Assembly: GCA_023401925.1 (NCBI GenBank)
Contig: JAEXDA010000052.1
Location: 16,074 to 80,073, forward strand
DNA from: Bacillota bacterium
GTDB lineage: Bacteria > Bacillota > UBA4882 > UBA8346
Length of the DNA: 64,000 nt
Reading direction: 5' to 3'
Shown: positions 28,484 through 37,011 of the stretch, in pieces
Layout: every line of letters starts with the position of its first letter
Position numbering within the stretch: the stretch's first letter is position 1
Notes under the pieces: model-generated
What the model was told of the DNA's origin: nothing
Databases searched by the model: none
Seen by the model: only the letters and a program-made list of their open reading frames with translations
Position numbers and translations under genes: made by a program

Positions 28484-28960
28484 ATGGGTTTGATTTTGGA
28501 GAGGGATCAATTAAGTGAACAAGCAGAAAAATGGCGGCGTGAGAATCTCAAAGTGGTTTTGACCAATGGTTGTTTTGATATCCTGCATGTTGGTCATTTA
28601 CGGACTTTTAAAGAAGCTAAATCTCAAGGTGATATTTTAGTGGTGGGCCTCAACAGCGACCAGTCCATTCGAGGTTTAAAAGGGCCTACCCGCCCGATTA
28701 TTTCTCAGGATGAACGTTTGGAACTTTTGGCTGCCTTGGAACCAATCGATTATGTGACTTTATTTGATGAGGCTACAGCAATCCGTTTAATTGAACTCGT
28801 TAGGCCTAAAGTTTATGTTAAGGGAGGAGACTATACTTTAGATACCCTTCCTGAAAAAGATGTAATACTCCGTCACCAGGTTGAAGTTAAATTTGTCCCG
28901 TTAGTCACCGGAATTTCGAGTACGGATATGATTAAAAGAATAAAAATTGCCAATATATAA
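28484..28960 (+). CDS. rfaE2: RfaE2-like nucleotidyltransferase
   Basis: A 158-residue cytidylyltransferase-fold protein with TNGCFDILHVGHL (the HxGH motif), RGLKGPTRPI and a C-terminal ISSTDMI motif. It matches the stand-alone adenylyltransferase domain that makes ADP-heptose from heptose 1-phosphate. In a Bacillota genome this may feed S-layer or surface glycans; no other heptose genes are in the window. ATG 28484 has AGGAG 10 bases upstream; an in-frame ATG at 28427 lacks one. Confidence 0.85.
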   Translation: MGLILERDQLSEQAEKWRRENLKVVLTNGCFDILHVGHLRTFKEAKSQGDILVVGLNSDQSIRGLKGPTRPIISQDERLELLAALEPIDYVTLFDEATAIRLIELVRPKVYVKGGDYTLDTLPEKDVILRHQVEVKFVPLVTGISSTDMIKRIKIANI

Positions 28961-29116
28961 GTTCGCGTTCTAACAATGCACATGGGGATGATTATATACC
29001 AGACCCGAGGCGAATGCTAAGGCGGTTTAAGCCGGAGGAAGGATTGCTAAAAAAATCGGGTCGTTTATGGCGACAGTTCCCAAAACAGCCCGCATAATAT
29101 AAAGTCTATTTCATAA

Positions 29117-30202
29117 TCACTCCCCAAATTCAACTCCGATGCTTTTGGCGATGCGAATAAGTTCGCTGTCCGCGGGTATGGTTTTCAATTCTCCAACGGC
29201 ATCTTCTATGGGTACAGCACCGATTTCATTACCTTGCAAACTTACCATCATACCGAAGTTACCTTTTTTGATCAATTCAACGGCAGCGACTCCATAGCGA
29301 GTGGACAAAATTCGGTCGTAAGGTATAGGCCTTCCACCCCGTTGTAAGTGTCCTAAAACAGTTACCCGGGAATCAATACCGGTTATCTCCGTCAAATCAC
29401 CAGCGATTTTTTGACCGATACCGCCCAGACGGATTGGATCGGGACTGTCTTTGACTACTTGACTGACTACCATGGAGCCGCCTTTGGGTTTAGCCCCTTC
29501 GGCAACCACCACAATACTGAAATTTTTGCCTGCTTTTTGACGCTCCAGGGCTTTGCCTGCTATTTTTTGAATATCGTAAGGAATTTCCGGAATGATGATC
29601 ATATCGGCCCCTCCGGCAATTCCTGATTCCAGAGCGATCCAACCGGCATATCTTCCCATTACTTCAAGCACCATAATCCGGTGATGAGATTCGGCTGTGG
29701 TATGCAGTTTGTCAAGAGCTTCGGTTGCAGTATCTACAGCGGTCATAAAGCCAAAAGTGAAATCGGTTGCGGATAAATCGTTATCAATCGTTTTCGGGAC
29801 CGCCACAACATTCAGCCCTTTACGCGCAAAATCACGGGCGCTGGTTAAAGTACCGTCACCGCCGATTAGAACCATAGCTTCGATACCGTGGGAGCTTATG
29901 TTTTCCATGACTTGATCCGATTTATCCACGTAAGTTACAACGCCATTTTCTTCAATCTTAAAATTAAAGGGGTTGTCCCGGTTGGAAGATCCTAAAATGG
30001 TACCGCCGCGATCCAGAATGCCGGATGCCTTAGAAATATCGAGCCCAACCCATTCATCCAGAACCAGGCCGTGATATCCATCTTTGAAGCCTATAACTTC
30101 ATAATTATACTTGCAGACGGCAGTTTTGACTACCGCTCGTAAAACAGCGTTCAATCCCGGGCAATCCCCGCCCCCGGTGATTACACCTATTTTTTTTATC
30201 AT
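29117..30202 (-). CDS. pfkA: 6-phosphofructokinase (clade III type)
   Basis: A 361-residue phosphofructokinase that phosphorylates fructose 6-phosphate in glycolysis. Motifs: ITGGGDCPGLNA, IGGDGTLT and PKTIDND. GGDGT indicates ATP use, since PPi-dependent enzymes have GGDD there, while PKTIDND with Lys is shared with PPi and mixed-substrate clades. So this is a clade III (TIGR02483-like) enzyme whose phosphoryl donor needs testing. GAGAGGAG precedes the ATG. Convergent with rfaE2. Confidence 0.92.
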   Translation of the reverse strand: MIKKIGVITGGGDCPGLNAVLRAVVKTAVCKYNYEVIGFKDGYHGLVLDEWVGLDISKASGILDRGGTILGSSNRDNPFNFKIEENGVVTYVDKSDQVMENISSHGIEAMVLIGGDGTLTSARDFARKGLNVVAVPKTIDNDLSATDFTFGFMTAVDTATEALDKLHTTAESHHRIMVLEVMGRYAGWIALESGIAGGADMIIIPEIPYDIQKIAGKALERQKAGKNFSIVVVAEGAKPKGGSMVVSQVVKDSPDPIRLGGIGQKIAGDLTEITGIDSRVTVLGHLQRGGRPIPYDRILSTRYGVAAVELIKKGNFGMMVSLQGNEIGAVPIEDAVGELKTIPADSELIRIAKSIGVEFGE

Positions 30203-30583
30203 AATCCGGCTCCTCTCAAAAGCCTTTAATAATTGAATTGTGAAGAATTAACGATAAAAGGTCAATATTATCAACAATATTAGTATTTCGCGTCTATCGG
30301 TGGGAATACCTCCCATAAAATTGGAAATATTTACGGTTACAAAATACGGTATACACGGATCCTGTAAGATACGGTCCGGTCATCAGCAAAATACAGAAAA
30401 ATAAAGCTCCTGAGTGAATTGAGATTATCGATGGGGTTCGGGAGTTTAAAAAGCGCCACGGATGTGGATGATTTTGTCGGCTATTGGAGCATGCCAAAGT
30501 GGCTGCCTCGTTTAAAGCAGCCACTTTGGCATGAATATGCGAAAAAAACTACATTAATTCGCCGTTGTGCGGCAAAAAATGGT
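30203..30583. other. Intergenic stretch between pfkA and luxS
   Basis: The only clear structure is a perfect 17-bp inverted repeat (30490-30506 and 30517-30533, 10-base loop) downstream of luxS. It has no T run on either strand, so it may protect the luxS mRNA 3' end rather than terminate. The rest is AT-rich with no coding signal that I trust. Confidence 0.55.
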
Positions 30584-31066
30584 CTACTTTACTTGCCGGT
30601 CTATATTGATTAAATCTTTTTCCGGCACACTTAAGAAGCGGGAAGCCCATAATTTGGCCGAGTCCAGATCATGTTCCAGAAAATTGCCGCATTCTTTCCG
30701 GACAGCGCCGGGAATTGGTTCCGAAAATTGAACCACATCACGCAAGGCCTTGCAAACCAGATTGGCCACCCATGAAGCCTCTTTGTCGTGACAGAATGTA
30801 AAATAGAAGCCGGTCCGGCACCCCATGGGAGAAATATCAATCAGTTCGTCGGTATATTTGCGGGTAAACGTAGCGAAAAGATGTTCCAAAGTATGGAGAG
30901 CGTCATTGGGAATATACTTTTGGTTGGGTTGGGCGAAACGGACATCAAATTTTGAGACCACACATTCCGGAAATCTCGAATCGACCTGCATTACTTTAGC
31001 TTTCCGGACATAGGGAGCCACGACTTGGTCGTGGTCTAGTTCAAAAGATTCTACTTTGGGATTCAT
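30584..31066 (-). CDS. luxS: S-ribosylhomocysteine lyase LuxS
   Basis: A 160-residue metalloenzyme that splits S-ribosylhomocysteine into homocysteine and DPD, the precursor of autoinducer-2. The HTLEH metal motif (His58, Glu61, His62), Cys83 in SPMGCRTGFY, and a later ligand Cys in RKECGNF are present. ATG 31066 is preferred because AGAGG lies 8 bases upstream. Its start overlaps the 3' end of mtnN by 26 bases, so the two are co-translated and act in sequence in the activated methyl cycle. Confidence 0.96.
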   Translation of the reverse strand: MNPKVESFELDHDQVVAPYVRKAKVMQVDSRFPECVVSKFDVRFAQPNQKYIPNDALHTLEHLFATFTRKYTDELIDISPMGCRTGFYFTFCHDKEASWVANLVCKALRDVVQFSEPIPGAVRKECGNFLEHDLDSAKLWASRFLSVPEKDLINIDRQVK

Positions 31067-31793
31067 TAACAACACCTCTGTTTTTTTCAGATTGTTCTTT
31101 GAGTACTTCCATCAAATGGATAAGAAAATCGGAACAGCGTTCAGCCGCCAATACTTTAAAATTATTATACATTTCCAAGGTATCATTATCTGAGTTATCT
31201 GAGATTGAGCGGATTATCACGAAAGGAACTTCACAAAGCGAACATACTTGCGCAACTGCAGCGCCTTCCATTTCATTGCAGTAAGCACCGAAATCCTGAT
31301 ATAATTGTTTCTTTCTTTCCGGAGAATTATTAAATTCATCCCCGGTAGCGATTGGACCGGTAAAAATGCGATAATCCTTCCCCACACAACGAACCATGGC
31401 TTTTTTGCAAAGCTCGATGAAGTCAGGATCGGCATCAATAAACCCGTCATCGTCTTCTGTAAATGCACCTTGCTTGATCCCAAACGGCGTTAAAATGACA
31501 TCGTATTGAATGCAAGATGTGGAGATGACTACATCCCCAATTTTAAGTTCAGGGTGCAGGCCACCGGCAGAACCGATGTTTACGATGCGATCCGGAGAAA
31601 AATTATCCACCATCAGTTGAGTGCAACGGGCTGCATTTACTTTCCCGACCCCTGCCAAAGCGATTACACAAGGGTGATTTTCGATGCTGCCGCTATAAAA
31701 CTCAATGCCATAAATGGTGGTGGCTTGAATGTTGTTCATTCGAGTTAAAGCCGCATTTCGTTCGGTTTCTACAGCTGTGATAATTCCAAGCAT
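31041..31793 (-). CDS. mtnN: 5'-methylthioadenosine / S-adenosylhomocysteine nucleosidase
   Basis: A 250-residue nucleosidase that removes adenine from S-adenosylhomocysteine and methylthioadenosine. Conserved pieces are the ITAVETE start with the catalytic Glu11 region, NIGSAGG, EMEGAAVAQVC, and RSISDNSD with the catalytic Asp. Its product feeds luxS, whose start lies within this gene's end. ATG 31793 has AGGAG 9 bases upstream; a longer N terminus to 31820 does not. Confidence 0.94.
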   Translation of the reverse strand: MLGIITAVETERNAALTRMNNIQATTIYGIEFYSGSIENHPCVIALAGVGKVNAARCTQLMVDNFSPDRIVNIGSAGGLHPELKIGDVVISTSCIQYDVILTPFGIKQGAFTEDDDGFIDADPDFIELCKKAMVRCVGKDYRIFTGPIATGDEFNNSPERKKQLYQDFGAYCNEMEGAAVAQVCSLCEVPFVIIRSISDNSDNDTLEMYNNFKVLAAERCSDFLIHLMEVLKEQSEKNRGVVNESQSRIF

Positions 31794-31847
31794 GGATAGA
31801 AGCTCCTGTCTATGTTGCATTCTGTTATATTTTAAACATTCTTGAAG

Positions 31848-31876
31848 ATTTTATCATCCGGCAATTGTTTTGTAAA
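31848..31876 (-). promoter_or_regulatory. Promoter of mtnN-luxS
   Basis: Reading the minus strand, TTTACA (31876-31871) and TAAAAT (31853-31848) are 17 bases apart. This gives a leader of about 50 bases before mtnN. No SAH or SAM riboswitch motif is present. Confidence 0.6.
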
Positions 31877-32151
31877 GCATTCAGATAGCGCGATCCGGCT
31901 TATTTTGAAGGTTATGGCTTGTTAATCTTTTCTAGGGAGACAGGCTGTTTAGAAAAACTTTCCGGGAGGCGGAAAAAGTAGATTATTTTTCTGTTAACAA
32001 ATCTTTGAGAAAGGGTTTCATAGACGGTGGGACGAATTAATTTCTGAAGGAACAGGGAAATATTGTTCTATAAACGGTTTTCTTATTGGAAGCTAGATAG
32101 GGGAATTCCTCAATTTAATTAAACAAATACCTATAAATACAGGAGTTCGAA

Positions 32152-32790
32152 ATGGGAAAAATTACAGCCGTTGTTTTTGATTTCGGGGGTGTTCTGGTGG
32201 ACTGGAATCCTCATTATCTTTATAAAAAATTTTTCGGGGATTATCCCCAAAAAACGCTGGAGTTTTTAAAGGAAATCGGCTTCGATGAGTGGAACCGGCA
32301 ATTGGATAAGGGACGAACCTTCACAGAAGGTGTAGCCGATTTACGACAACGTTTTCCGGTTTATCAAGAATTGATTCAAGCTTATGACCAGCGTTGGGAG
32401 GAAACCTTGGCGGGTTCGATCCAGTCGTCGGTTAATATTTTACGGGAGCTTAAAGAGAAAACTAAAATGCGCACGGGTGCGACAGAATTTTCACTTTATG
32501 GTTTAACAAATTGGTCGGCGGAAAAATTCGCAACCATCCGCCATCAATATGAATTTTTTGATTGGTTTGAAGACATTGTGGTTTCGGGTGAGGAAAAATT
32601 GATTAAACCGGATCCCCGAATTTTTCGGGTGTTGTTGCAAAGAAGCCGGCGAACTGCAGCTGAATGTTTATTTATCGATGATTCCTCCGCCAATATTGCA
32701 GCAGCAAAAGAGTTGGGTTTTGACACCATTCTTTTTCGATCCCCGGATCAATTAAGAAAAGAATTATGTCGAAGAGGACTACTTCCGTGA
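32152..32790 (+). CDS. HAD-superfamily hydrolase
   Basis: A 212-residue HAD subfamily IA hydrolase with the Asp nucleophile motif VVFDFGGVLVD, a helical cap, LTNWS (motif II), KPDPRIF (motif III Lys) and FIDDSSANI (motif IV). It is probably a small sugar-phosphate or nucleotide phosphatase; the substrate is not predictable. A Nudix gene overlaps its stop, suggesting co-translation. Confidence 0.88.
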   Translation: MGKITAVVFDFGGVLVDWNPHYLYKKFFGDYPQKTLEFLKEIGFDEWNRQLDKGRTFTEGVADLRQRFPVYQELIQAYDQRWEETLAGSIQSSVNILRELKEKTKMRTGATEFSLYGLTNWSAEKFATIRHQYEFFDWFEDIVVSGEEKLIKPDPRIFRVLLQRSRRTAAECLFIDDSSANIAAAKELGFDTILFRSPDQLRKELCRRGLLP

Positions 32791-33338
32791 AAGATATTCA
32801 ATCCATTAAAGTTATCGATGATTTTTTGGTTAGCGAGGATGTTCGGTTGCCCCTCTCCGATATGTGGGTGGATCCCGATCTTCAGCGTATCAGCAGTTTA
32901 TGTTATTTAGAAAGCAATGGAAAATTACTGATGCTTCAGCGCAGGAAAGAACCTTTTCAGGGTTTTTGGACGGCACCCGGCGGGAAGCTGGAACCCTATG
33001 AAGATCCAAAGCAAACGATTATCCGGGAAATATGGGAAGAAACCGGACTCACTCTGAAAACTCCCACACTGAAGGTCATCACCTCAGAAACCGGTGAGGG
33101 GCGGGACTACAATTGGCTGGTTTTCATATTTCTCGCTCATGATTTTAGCGGTTCTTTAACGGAAAGTGACGAGGGTACTTTACAATGGATTCCCAAGTCA
33201 AATCTCTTGGATAGTCCCATCCCGGATGTCGATCGGAAATTGCTACCGTTGATTTTTAAAGAAGGGAAACGTTACTTTGTACGACTAAGCTATAATCATC
33301 TTCATCGGGTTGATACTTTGCAAAGTACCTTGTTGTAA
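32787..33338 (+). CDS. Nudix hydrolase (MutT-like)
   Basis: A 183-residue Nudix hydrolase with a complete Nudix box (GGKLEP..E...REIWEETGL). It probably cleaves nucleoside diphosphate derivatives such as 8-oxo-dGTP. The GTG at 32787 overlaps the previous stop as GTGA and has AAGAGG upstream, so I chose it; ATG 32766 is an alternative that overlaps by 25 bases and adds 7 residues. Confidence 0.85.
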   Translation: MKDIQSIKVIDDFLVSEDVRLPLSDMWVDPDLQRISSLCYLESNGKLLMLQRRKEPFQGFWTAPGGKLEPYEDPKQTIIREIWEETGLTLKTPTLKVITSETGEGRDYNWLVFIFLAHDFSGSLTESDEGTLQWIPKSNLLDSPIPDVDRKLLPLIFKEGKRYFVRLSYNHLHRVDTLQSTLL

Positions 33339-33529
33339 CCGACAAAGTTAAAGTTGCCCTTTTTTCCCAAATCTAATTTATCCCTCATTGAAAATAATCA
33401 TCCACTCAGGCGCTGGAGTACAGTTTATCGAGGGATTGTGTTGGATTTTTGGTTTAACCTGGATTTTCGTTATATAATTTGGTATGATACGGGTAGTTTT
33501 AAAAAAATCGAATCGAATGAGGAAATCAA

Positions 33530-34516
33530 ATGAGCAGAATGTTCAATATTCCCGATATAGGTCAATTTGGAGAAGAATCAGGGTTCATTTCTTTAGAAGT
33601 CTGCAGTGATCAGCACTTTCGTGTAGGACAAGAGGGAGTGGTTTCCATCACCGCTACCGGGGACCGAAAAGTCGAATTTATCGCTTTTGAGGATCATACG
33701 TTAGCTTATGTGAGGTCATCCATGGGATATCCGGCTTATTATCCGATCCATCCGGTAAAAGTCAAAAAACCGTTGAAAGCAGTATTGATGGATTTAGATG
33801 GAACCAGTGTCCGCAGTGAAGAATTTTGGATTTGGATTATTGAAATGACAACCGCCAGTTTACTCGGAAATCCGCGCTTTCAATTGGAAGAGGCTGATTT
33901 ACCCTATGTTTCAGGGCATAGCGTATCGGAACATTTGAAGTATTGTATTCAGAAGTATTGCCCTGAAAAGTCTCTGGAACTCGCCAGAGAGTATTACTTT
34001 GAACATACCCACCGCGAAATGAAAGCTATCATGGATGGCGGCGGTAAGGAAGGGGCTTTTACCCCGGCCCCGGGAATTAAGGAATTTCTCTATGAATTAA
34101 AGACGATGGGTGTAAAAATCGGCCTGGTGACTTCGGGATTATATGAAAAAGCTTGGCCGGAAATTCTTTCGGCCTTCCGAACCTTAAAGATGGGCGATCC
34201 CAAGGATTTTTACGATGCCATCATAAGTGCCGGTTTTCCGTTACGTCAAGGTGAAGTTGGTACTTTAGGGGAATTGTCGCCCAAACCCCATCCCTGGCTT
34301 TATGCTGAAGTAGCCAGGGTAGGATTGGGGATTGCTTTTGAAGACCGGAATTCCGTGGTCGGTATCGAAGACAGCGGCGCCGGTGTCTGTTCGATACGGT
34401 TGGCCGGATTTCCAACCATCGGTATCAGTGGAGGAAATATTGAAAGCAGCGGAACAAAATCCCTTTGTAATTATTATTGTGATGATTTTTCGGAAATTCT
34501 CAAACTGTTGGCCTAA
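33530..34516 (+). CDS. HAD-family phosphatase with N-terminal extension
   Basis: A 328-residue HAD hydrolase in which the first Asp motif (VLMDLDGTSVRSEEF) only begins near residue 86. Later motifs are LVTSG, SPKPHP and VGIEDSGAG, close to beta-phosphoglucomutase-like phosphatases. The first 80 residues do not match HAD and look like a small beta-rich domain; I do not recognise it. TGAGGAAA precedes the ATG. The following SDR gene is 66 bases downstream. Confidence 0.82.
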   Translation: MSRMFNIPDIGQFGEESGFISLEVCSDQHFRVGQEGVVSITATGDRKVEFIAFEDHTLAYVRSSMGYPAYYPIHPVKVKKPLKAVLMDLDGTSVRSEEFWIWIIEMTTASLLGNPRFQLEEADLPYVSGHSVSEHLKYCIQKYCPEKSLELAREYYFEHTHREMKAIMDGGGKEGAFTPAPGIKEFLYELKTMGVKIGLVTSGLYEKAWPEILSAFRTLKMGDPKDFYDAIISAGFPLRQGEVGTLGELSPKPHPWLYAEVARVGLGIAFEDRNSVVGIEDSGAGVCSIRLAGFPTIGISGGNIESSGTKSLCNYYCDDFSEILKLLA

Positions 34517-34582
34517 ATCCAGTAAAACCACCCCGACAATGACATCCTTTTTAAAAAAGAGAAGTTGAAAGGAAGAGTTCGG

Positions 34583-35605
34583 ATGAAAGTTTTGTTTATC
34601 GGCGGTACCGGGAATATTAGTGAAGCGGTCTCCAGATTGACTTTGGAAAGTGGAATCGATTTATATTTGCTAAACCGCGGGCAACGTAGCGAGTTATTTC
34701 CGGAAAGGGCGAAATTGTTGCAGGGGGATATTCGGGATCCTCAATCGGCCGCGGCAGCGCTGCAAGAGCACCAATTTGATGTGGTTGTTGATTGGATTGC
34801 GTTTACACCGGATCAAGTTCGTTTTGATATTGATTTATTCAAAAATCGTACCGGACAATACATTTTTATCAGTTCAGCCTCGACTTACCAGAAACCCGTA
34901 TGCGACTATCTCATTACGGAATCCACACCGCTGGTCAATCCTTACTGGCAATATTCCCGTGATAAAATTGCCTGCGAAGAGTTGTTAATGGATGCGTACC
35001 GAAACCAGGGTTTTCCGATAACAATTGTTAGGCCTTCCCACACCTATGGCAAAACTTCGATTCCGGCCGGAGTGGATTGCTGGGGTAAGCCCTGGACTTT
35101 AATCGACAGGATACGAAGGGGCAAAAAAATCATCATTCATGGCGATGGTACTTCGTTATGGGTATTAACCCATAATACTGATTTTGCTGTAGGTTTTGTT
35201 GGACTACTCGGAAATCCCCGGGCGATTGGTCAGGCGTTCCATATTACCTCCGATGAGGTTCTGTCCTGGAATCAGATTTATCAGGCGATTGGTAATGCAG
35301 CGGGAGTAAAAATTAATCCGGTTTATATTCCTTCGGATTTTTTAGCTGCCGTATCGCCCTGGGGAGATGGCTTATTGGGTGATAAATCCCATAGCATAGT
35401 CTTTGACAATCGAAAGATTAAACGATTGGTTCCGGAGTTTGCCCCTAAAATCTTATTTTCGGAAGGTATTAAACAATCAGTGGCCTGGTTCGAAGACCAT
35501 CCGGGCCATAGCGGGATTGATCAGGGATGGAATCAGCAAATGGATCGGGTCATTGAAATTTATGAAGAAGGGATCCGCTTGGCCAAGAAAAAAACAATTT
35601 CATAA
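34583..35605 (+). CDS. NAD-dependent epimerase/dehydratase-like SDR
   Basis: A 340-residue extended short-chain dehydrogenase. The Rossmann start is MKVLFIGGTGNIS with a GxxGxxS-type nucleotide motif; the middle has ISSASTY and a Y-x-x-x-K-like YSRDKIACE motif (Tyr and Lys three residues apart). This supports a nucleotide-sugar epimerase or reductase of the CSP41-like group. ATG 34583 follows AAAGGAAGAG; a TTG at 34565 would add 6 residues. Confidence 0.85.
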   Translation: MKVLFIGGTGNISEAVSRLTLESGIDLYLLNRGQRSELFPERAKLLQGDIRDPQSAAAALQEHQFDVVVDWIAFTPDQVRFDIDLFKNRTGQYIFISSASTYQKPVCDYLITESTPLVNPYWQYSRDKIACEELLMDAYRNQGFPITIVRPSHTYGKTSIPAGVDCWGKPWTLIDRIRRGKKIIIHGDGTSLWVLTHNTDFAVGFVGLLGNPRAIGQAFHITSDEVLSWNQIYQAIGNAAGVKINPVYIPSDFLAAVSPWGDGLLGDKSHSIVFDNRKIKRLVPEFAPKILFSEGIKQSVAWFEDHPGHSGIDQGWNQQMDRVIEIYEEGIRLAKKKTIS

Positions 35606-35621
35606 CACATCGTTTTTGACG

Positions 35622-35662
35622 AAAACCGGTTTTAAAATATTTTTTTAAAACCGACCGGTTTT
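35622..35662. terminator. Bidirectional terminator
   Basis: AAAACCGGT (35622-35630) pairs with ACCGGTTTT (35654-35662); the loop also holds complementary A and T runs. It lies between two convergent genes and can serve both. Confidence 0.7.
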
Positions 35663-35670
35663 AGACATAT

Positions 35671-35838
35671 TTAGTTTTGATTTTTTAAAACTTGTTTGAT
35701 ACGATCAATCCATTGGGTATTTTCATGACTTTTAGCTTGTAAACCGGTTATTTCTTCACCTAGTTTCCGTAGGCGATTTTTTGATTCCTGAATGGAATTT
35801 AAAAGTTCTTGATTGATTTTGGACAATGTATCGGACAT
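35671..35838 (-). CDS. Small coiled-coil protein
   Basis: A 55-residue protein, starting MSDTLSKINQELLNSI and ending KNQN, that I translated directly from the minus strand. It is almost wholly helical and charged, with heptad-like leucine and isoleucine spacing (KINQELLNSIQESKNRLRK). A GGGGTGAAAG ribosome site stands 2 to 3 bases from the ATG, closer than usual. A terminator follows the stop. I do not recognise a family; a small regulator of a larger complex, or a spore or division protein, are possibilities only. Confidence 0.6.
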   Translation of the reverse strand: MSDTLSKINQELLNSIQESKNRLRKLGEEITGLQAKSHENTQWIDRIKQVLKNQN

Positions 35839-35966
35839 AACTTTCACCCCATAATTTTATTATGTATCATGATTTTTATCACGGGATTACAAAATAAGAA
35901 TCATCTCGTCAAAAATTATATCGTCATAAACAACCCTAAATTTTAGATTTTTTCAAAACAAGATAT

Positions 35967-36860
35967 TCAGTTTTTAATTATACGAGTCAATTGTTGGACA
36001 AATTTTTGTCCTGCCCTTGATAAGGGCATATTTTTATTGGTTATCATTCCGAGCTGTCTTTGGGGCAAAGACTGCTGCAGTTCTACGATAAACAATTGCC
36101 CTTTTTCCACACTCTTTTGAATGCTTTCCCTTACGACATGGGCGATCCCCAGACCTATTTTGGCGAATTCCACCAATAATTCCACACTTTCCAGCTCGAT
36201 CTCGGGAACAATCCGGATACCCTGCCGTTTTAAAAAATTATCAAAGTTACGCCGGGTTGCGCTATTTTTTTCCAAAAGTAATATGGGATAATGAGCCAAT
36301 TCGTCCCAAGTAATTTTATGTCCTTGAAGAGCACTGAAACGGCTTGAGGAAACCATAACATCCGTCACGGTAATCAGCTCTTCAACAGTTAAATTTTCTT
36401 CGGAAATTGGCAGAGTCACAATTGCAAAGTCAATGATCCCTTCCTTGAGGGCTCCCATTAATTGCGGTGAGGTCCGGTTTAAAAACTGAATTTTGATCTT
36501 GGGGTAATCGCGGCTAAAACGTTCCAAATAGGGAAGTAAGTAATAGCGGCAAACAGTATCGCTGGCTCCAATCCGAATAATGCCGGTTTCCAGGTTTTGC
36601 ATTTCGCTGAGTTTGGTTTCTGCGCTCTTAATGAGGTTATAGGCTTGCCCAACATGGGTTAACAATATCTCCCCTTCTGGGGTGAGTTGTAAATGGCGGG
36701 CTTGCCGCATAAAGAGCTGGGAACCTAATTTTTGTTCCAGATTTTTGATAGCTTGGCTAACGGCTGATTGGGAGATGAAAAGTTTGGCGGCGGCTTCGGA
36801 GAAACTACCCGAGGCGGCTACCTGATAAAACACTTTGTAAAGGTCAAAATTAATATCCAT
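35967..36860 (-). CDS. LysR-family transcriptional regulator
   Basis: A 297-residue LysR regulator. The N-terminal winged helix (about 1-60) has SFSEAAAKLFISQSAVSQAIKNLE; residues 90-297 form the effector-binding fold with GIIRIGASDTVCRYYLLP. It is divergent from purL across about 150 bases. CysB/CbbR-like members sense small metabolites; the ligand is unknown. AGAGGATAAC precedes the ATG. Confidence 0.9.
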   Translation of the reverse strand: MDINFDLYKVFYQVAASGSFSEAAAKLFISQSAVSQAIKNLEQKLGSQLFMRQARHLQLTPEGEILLTHVGQAYNLIKSAETKLSEMQNLETGIIRIGASDTVCRYYLLPYLERFSRDYPKIKIQFLNRTSPQLMGALKEGIIDFAIVTLPISEENLTVEELITVTDVMVSSSRFSALQGHKITWDELAHYPILLLEKNSATRRNFDNFLKRQGIRIVPEIELESVELLVEFAKIGLGIAHVVRESIQKSVEKGQLFIVELQQSLPQRQLGMITNKNMPLSRAGQKFVQQLTRIIKN

Positions 36861-36951
36861 GTTATCCTCTAATCATACTATCCTACAGTGATCATTCACC
36901 AAAAGGTACAATTCATAAGTTACGCTAATACTTCATATTAGAACTATTCAT

Positions 36952-36980
36952 TTTACTTATTATATCATATGACTTATAAT
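36952..36980 (+). promoter_or_regulatory. Promoter of purL
   Basis: TTTACT (36952-36957) and TATAAT (36975-36980) with a 17-base spacer lie about 30 bases before the gene, in the gap shared with the LysR gene. No purine riboswitch is seen. Confidence 0.55.
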
Positions 36981-37011
36981 CAAACCAACAATGAGTAAAG
37001 GGGAGTTTGGG

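Noticed and set aside
29002..29062. Terminator between rfaE2-like gene and pfkA
   Set aside because: GACCCGA/TCGGGTC is a 7-bp stem with a 47-base loop and no T run; too weak.
31794..32151. SAH or SAM riboswitch before mtnN-luxS
   Set aside because: The leader is only about 50 bases and shows no conserved core of either class.
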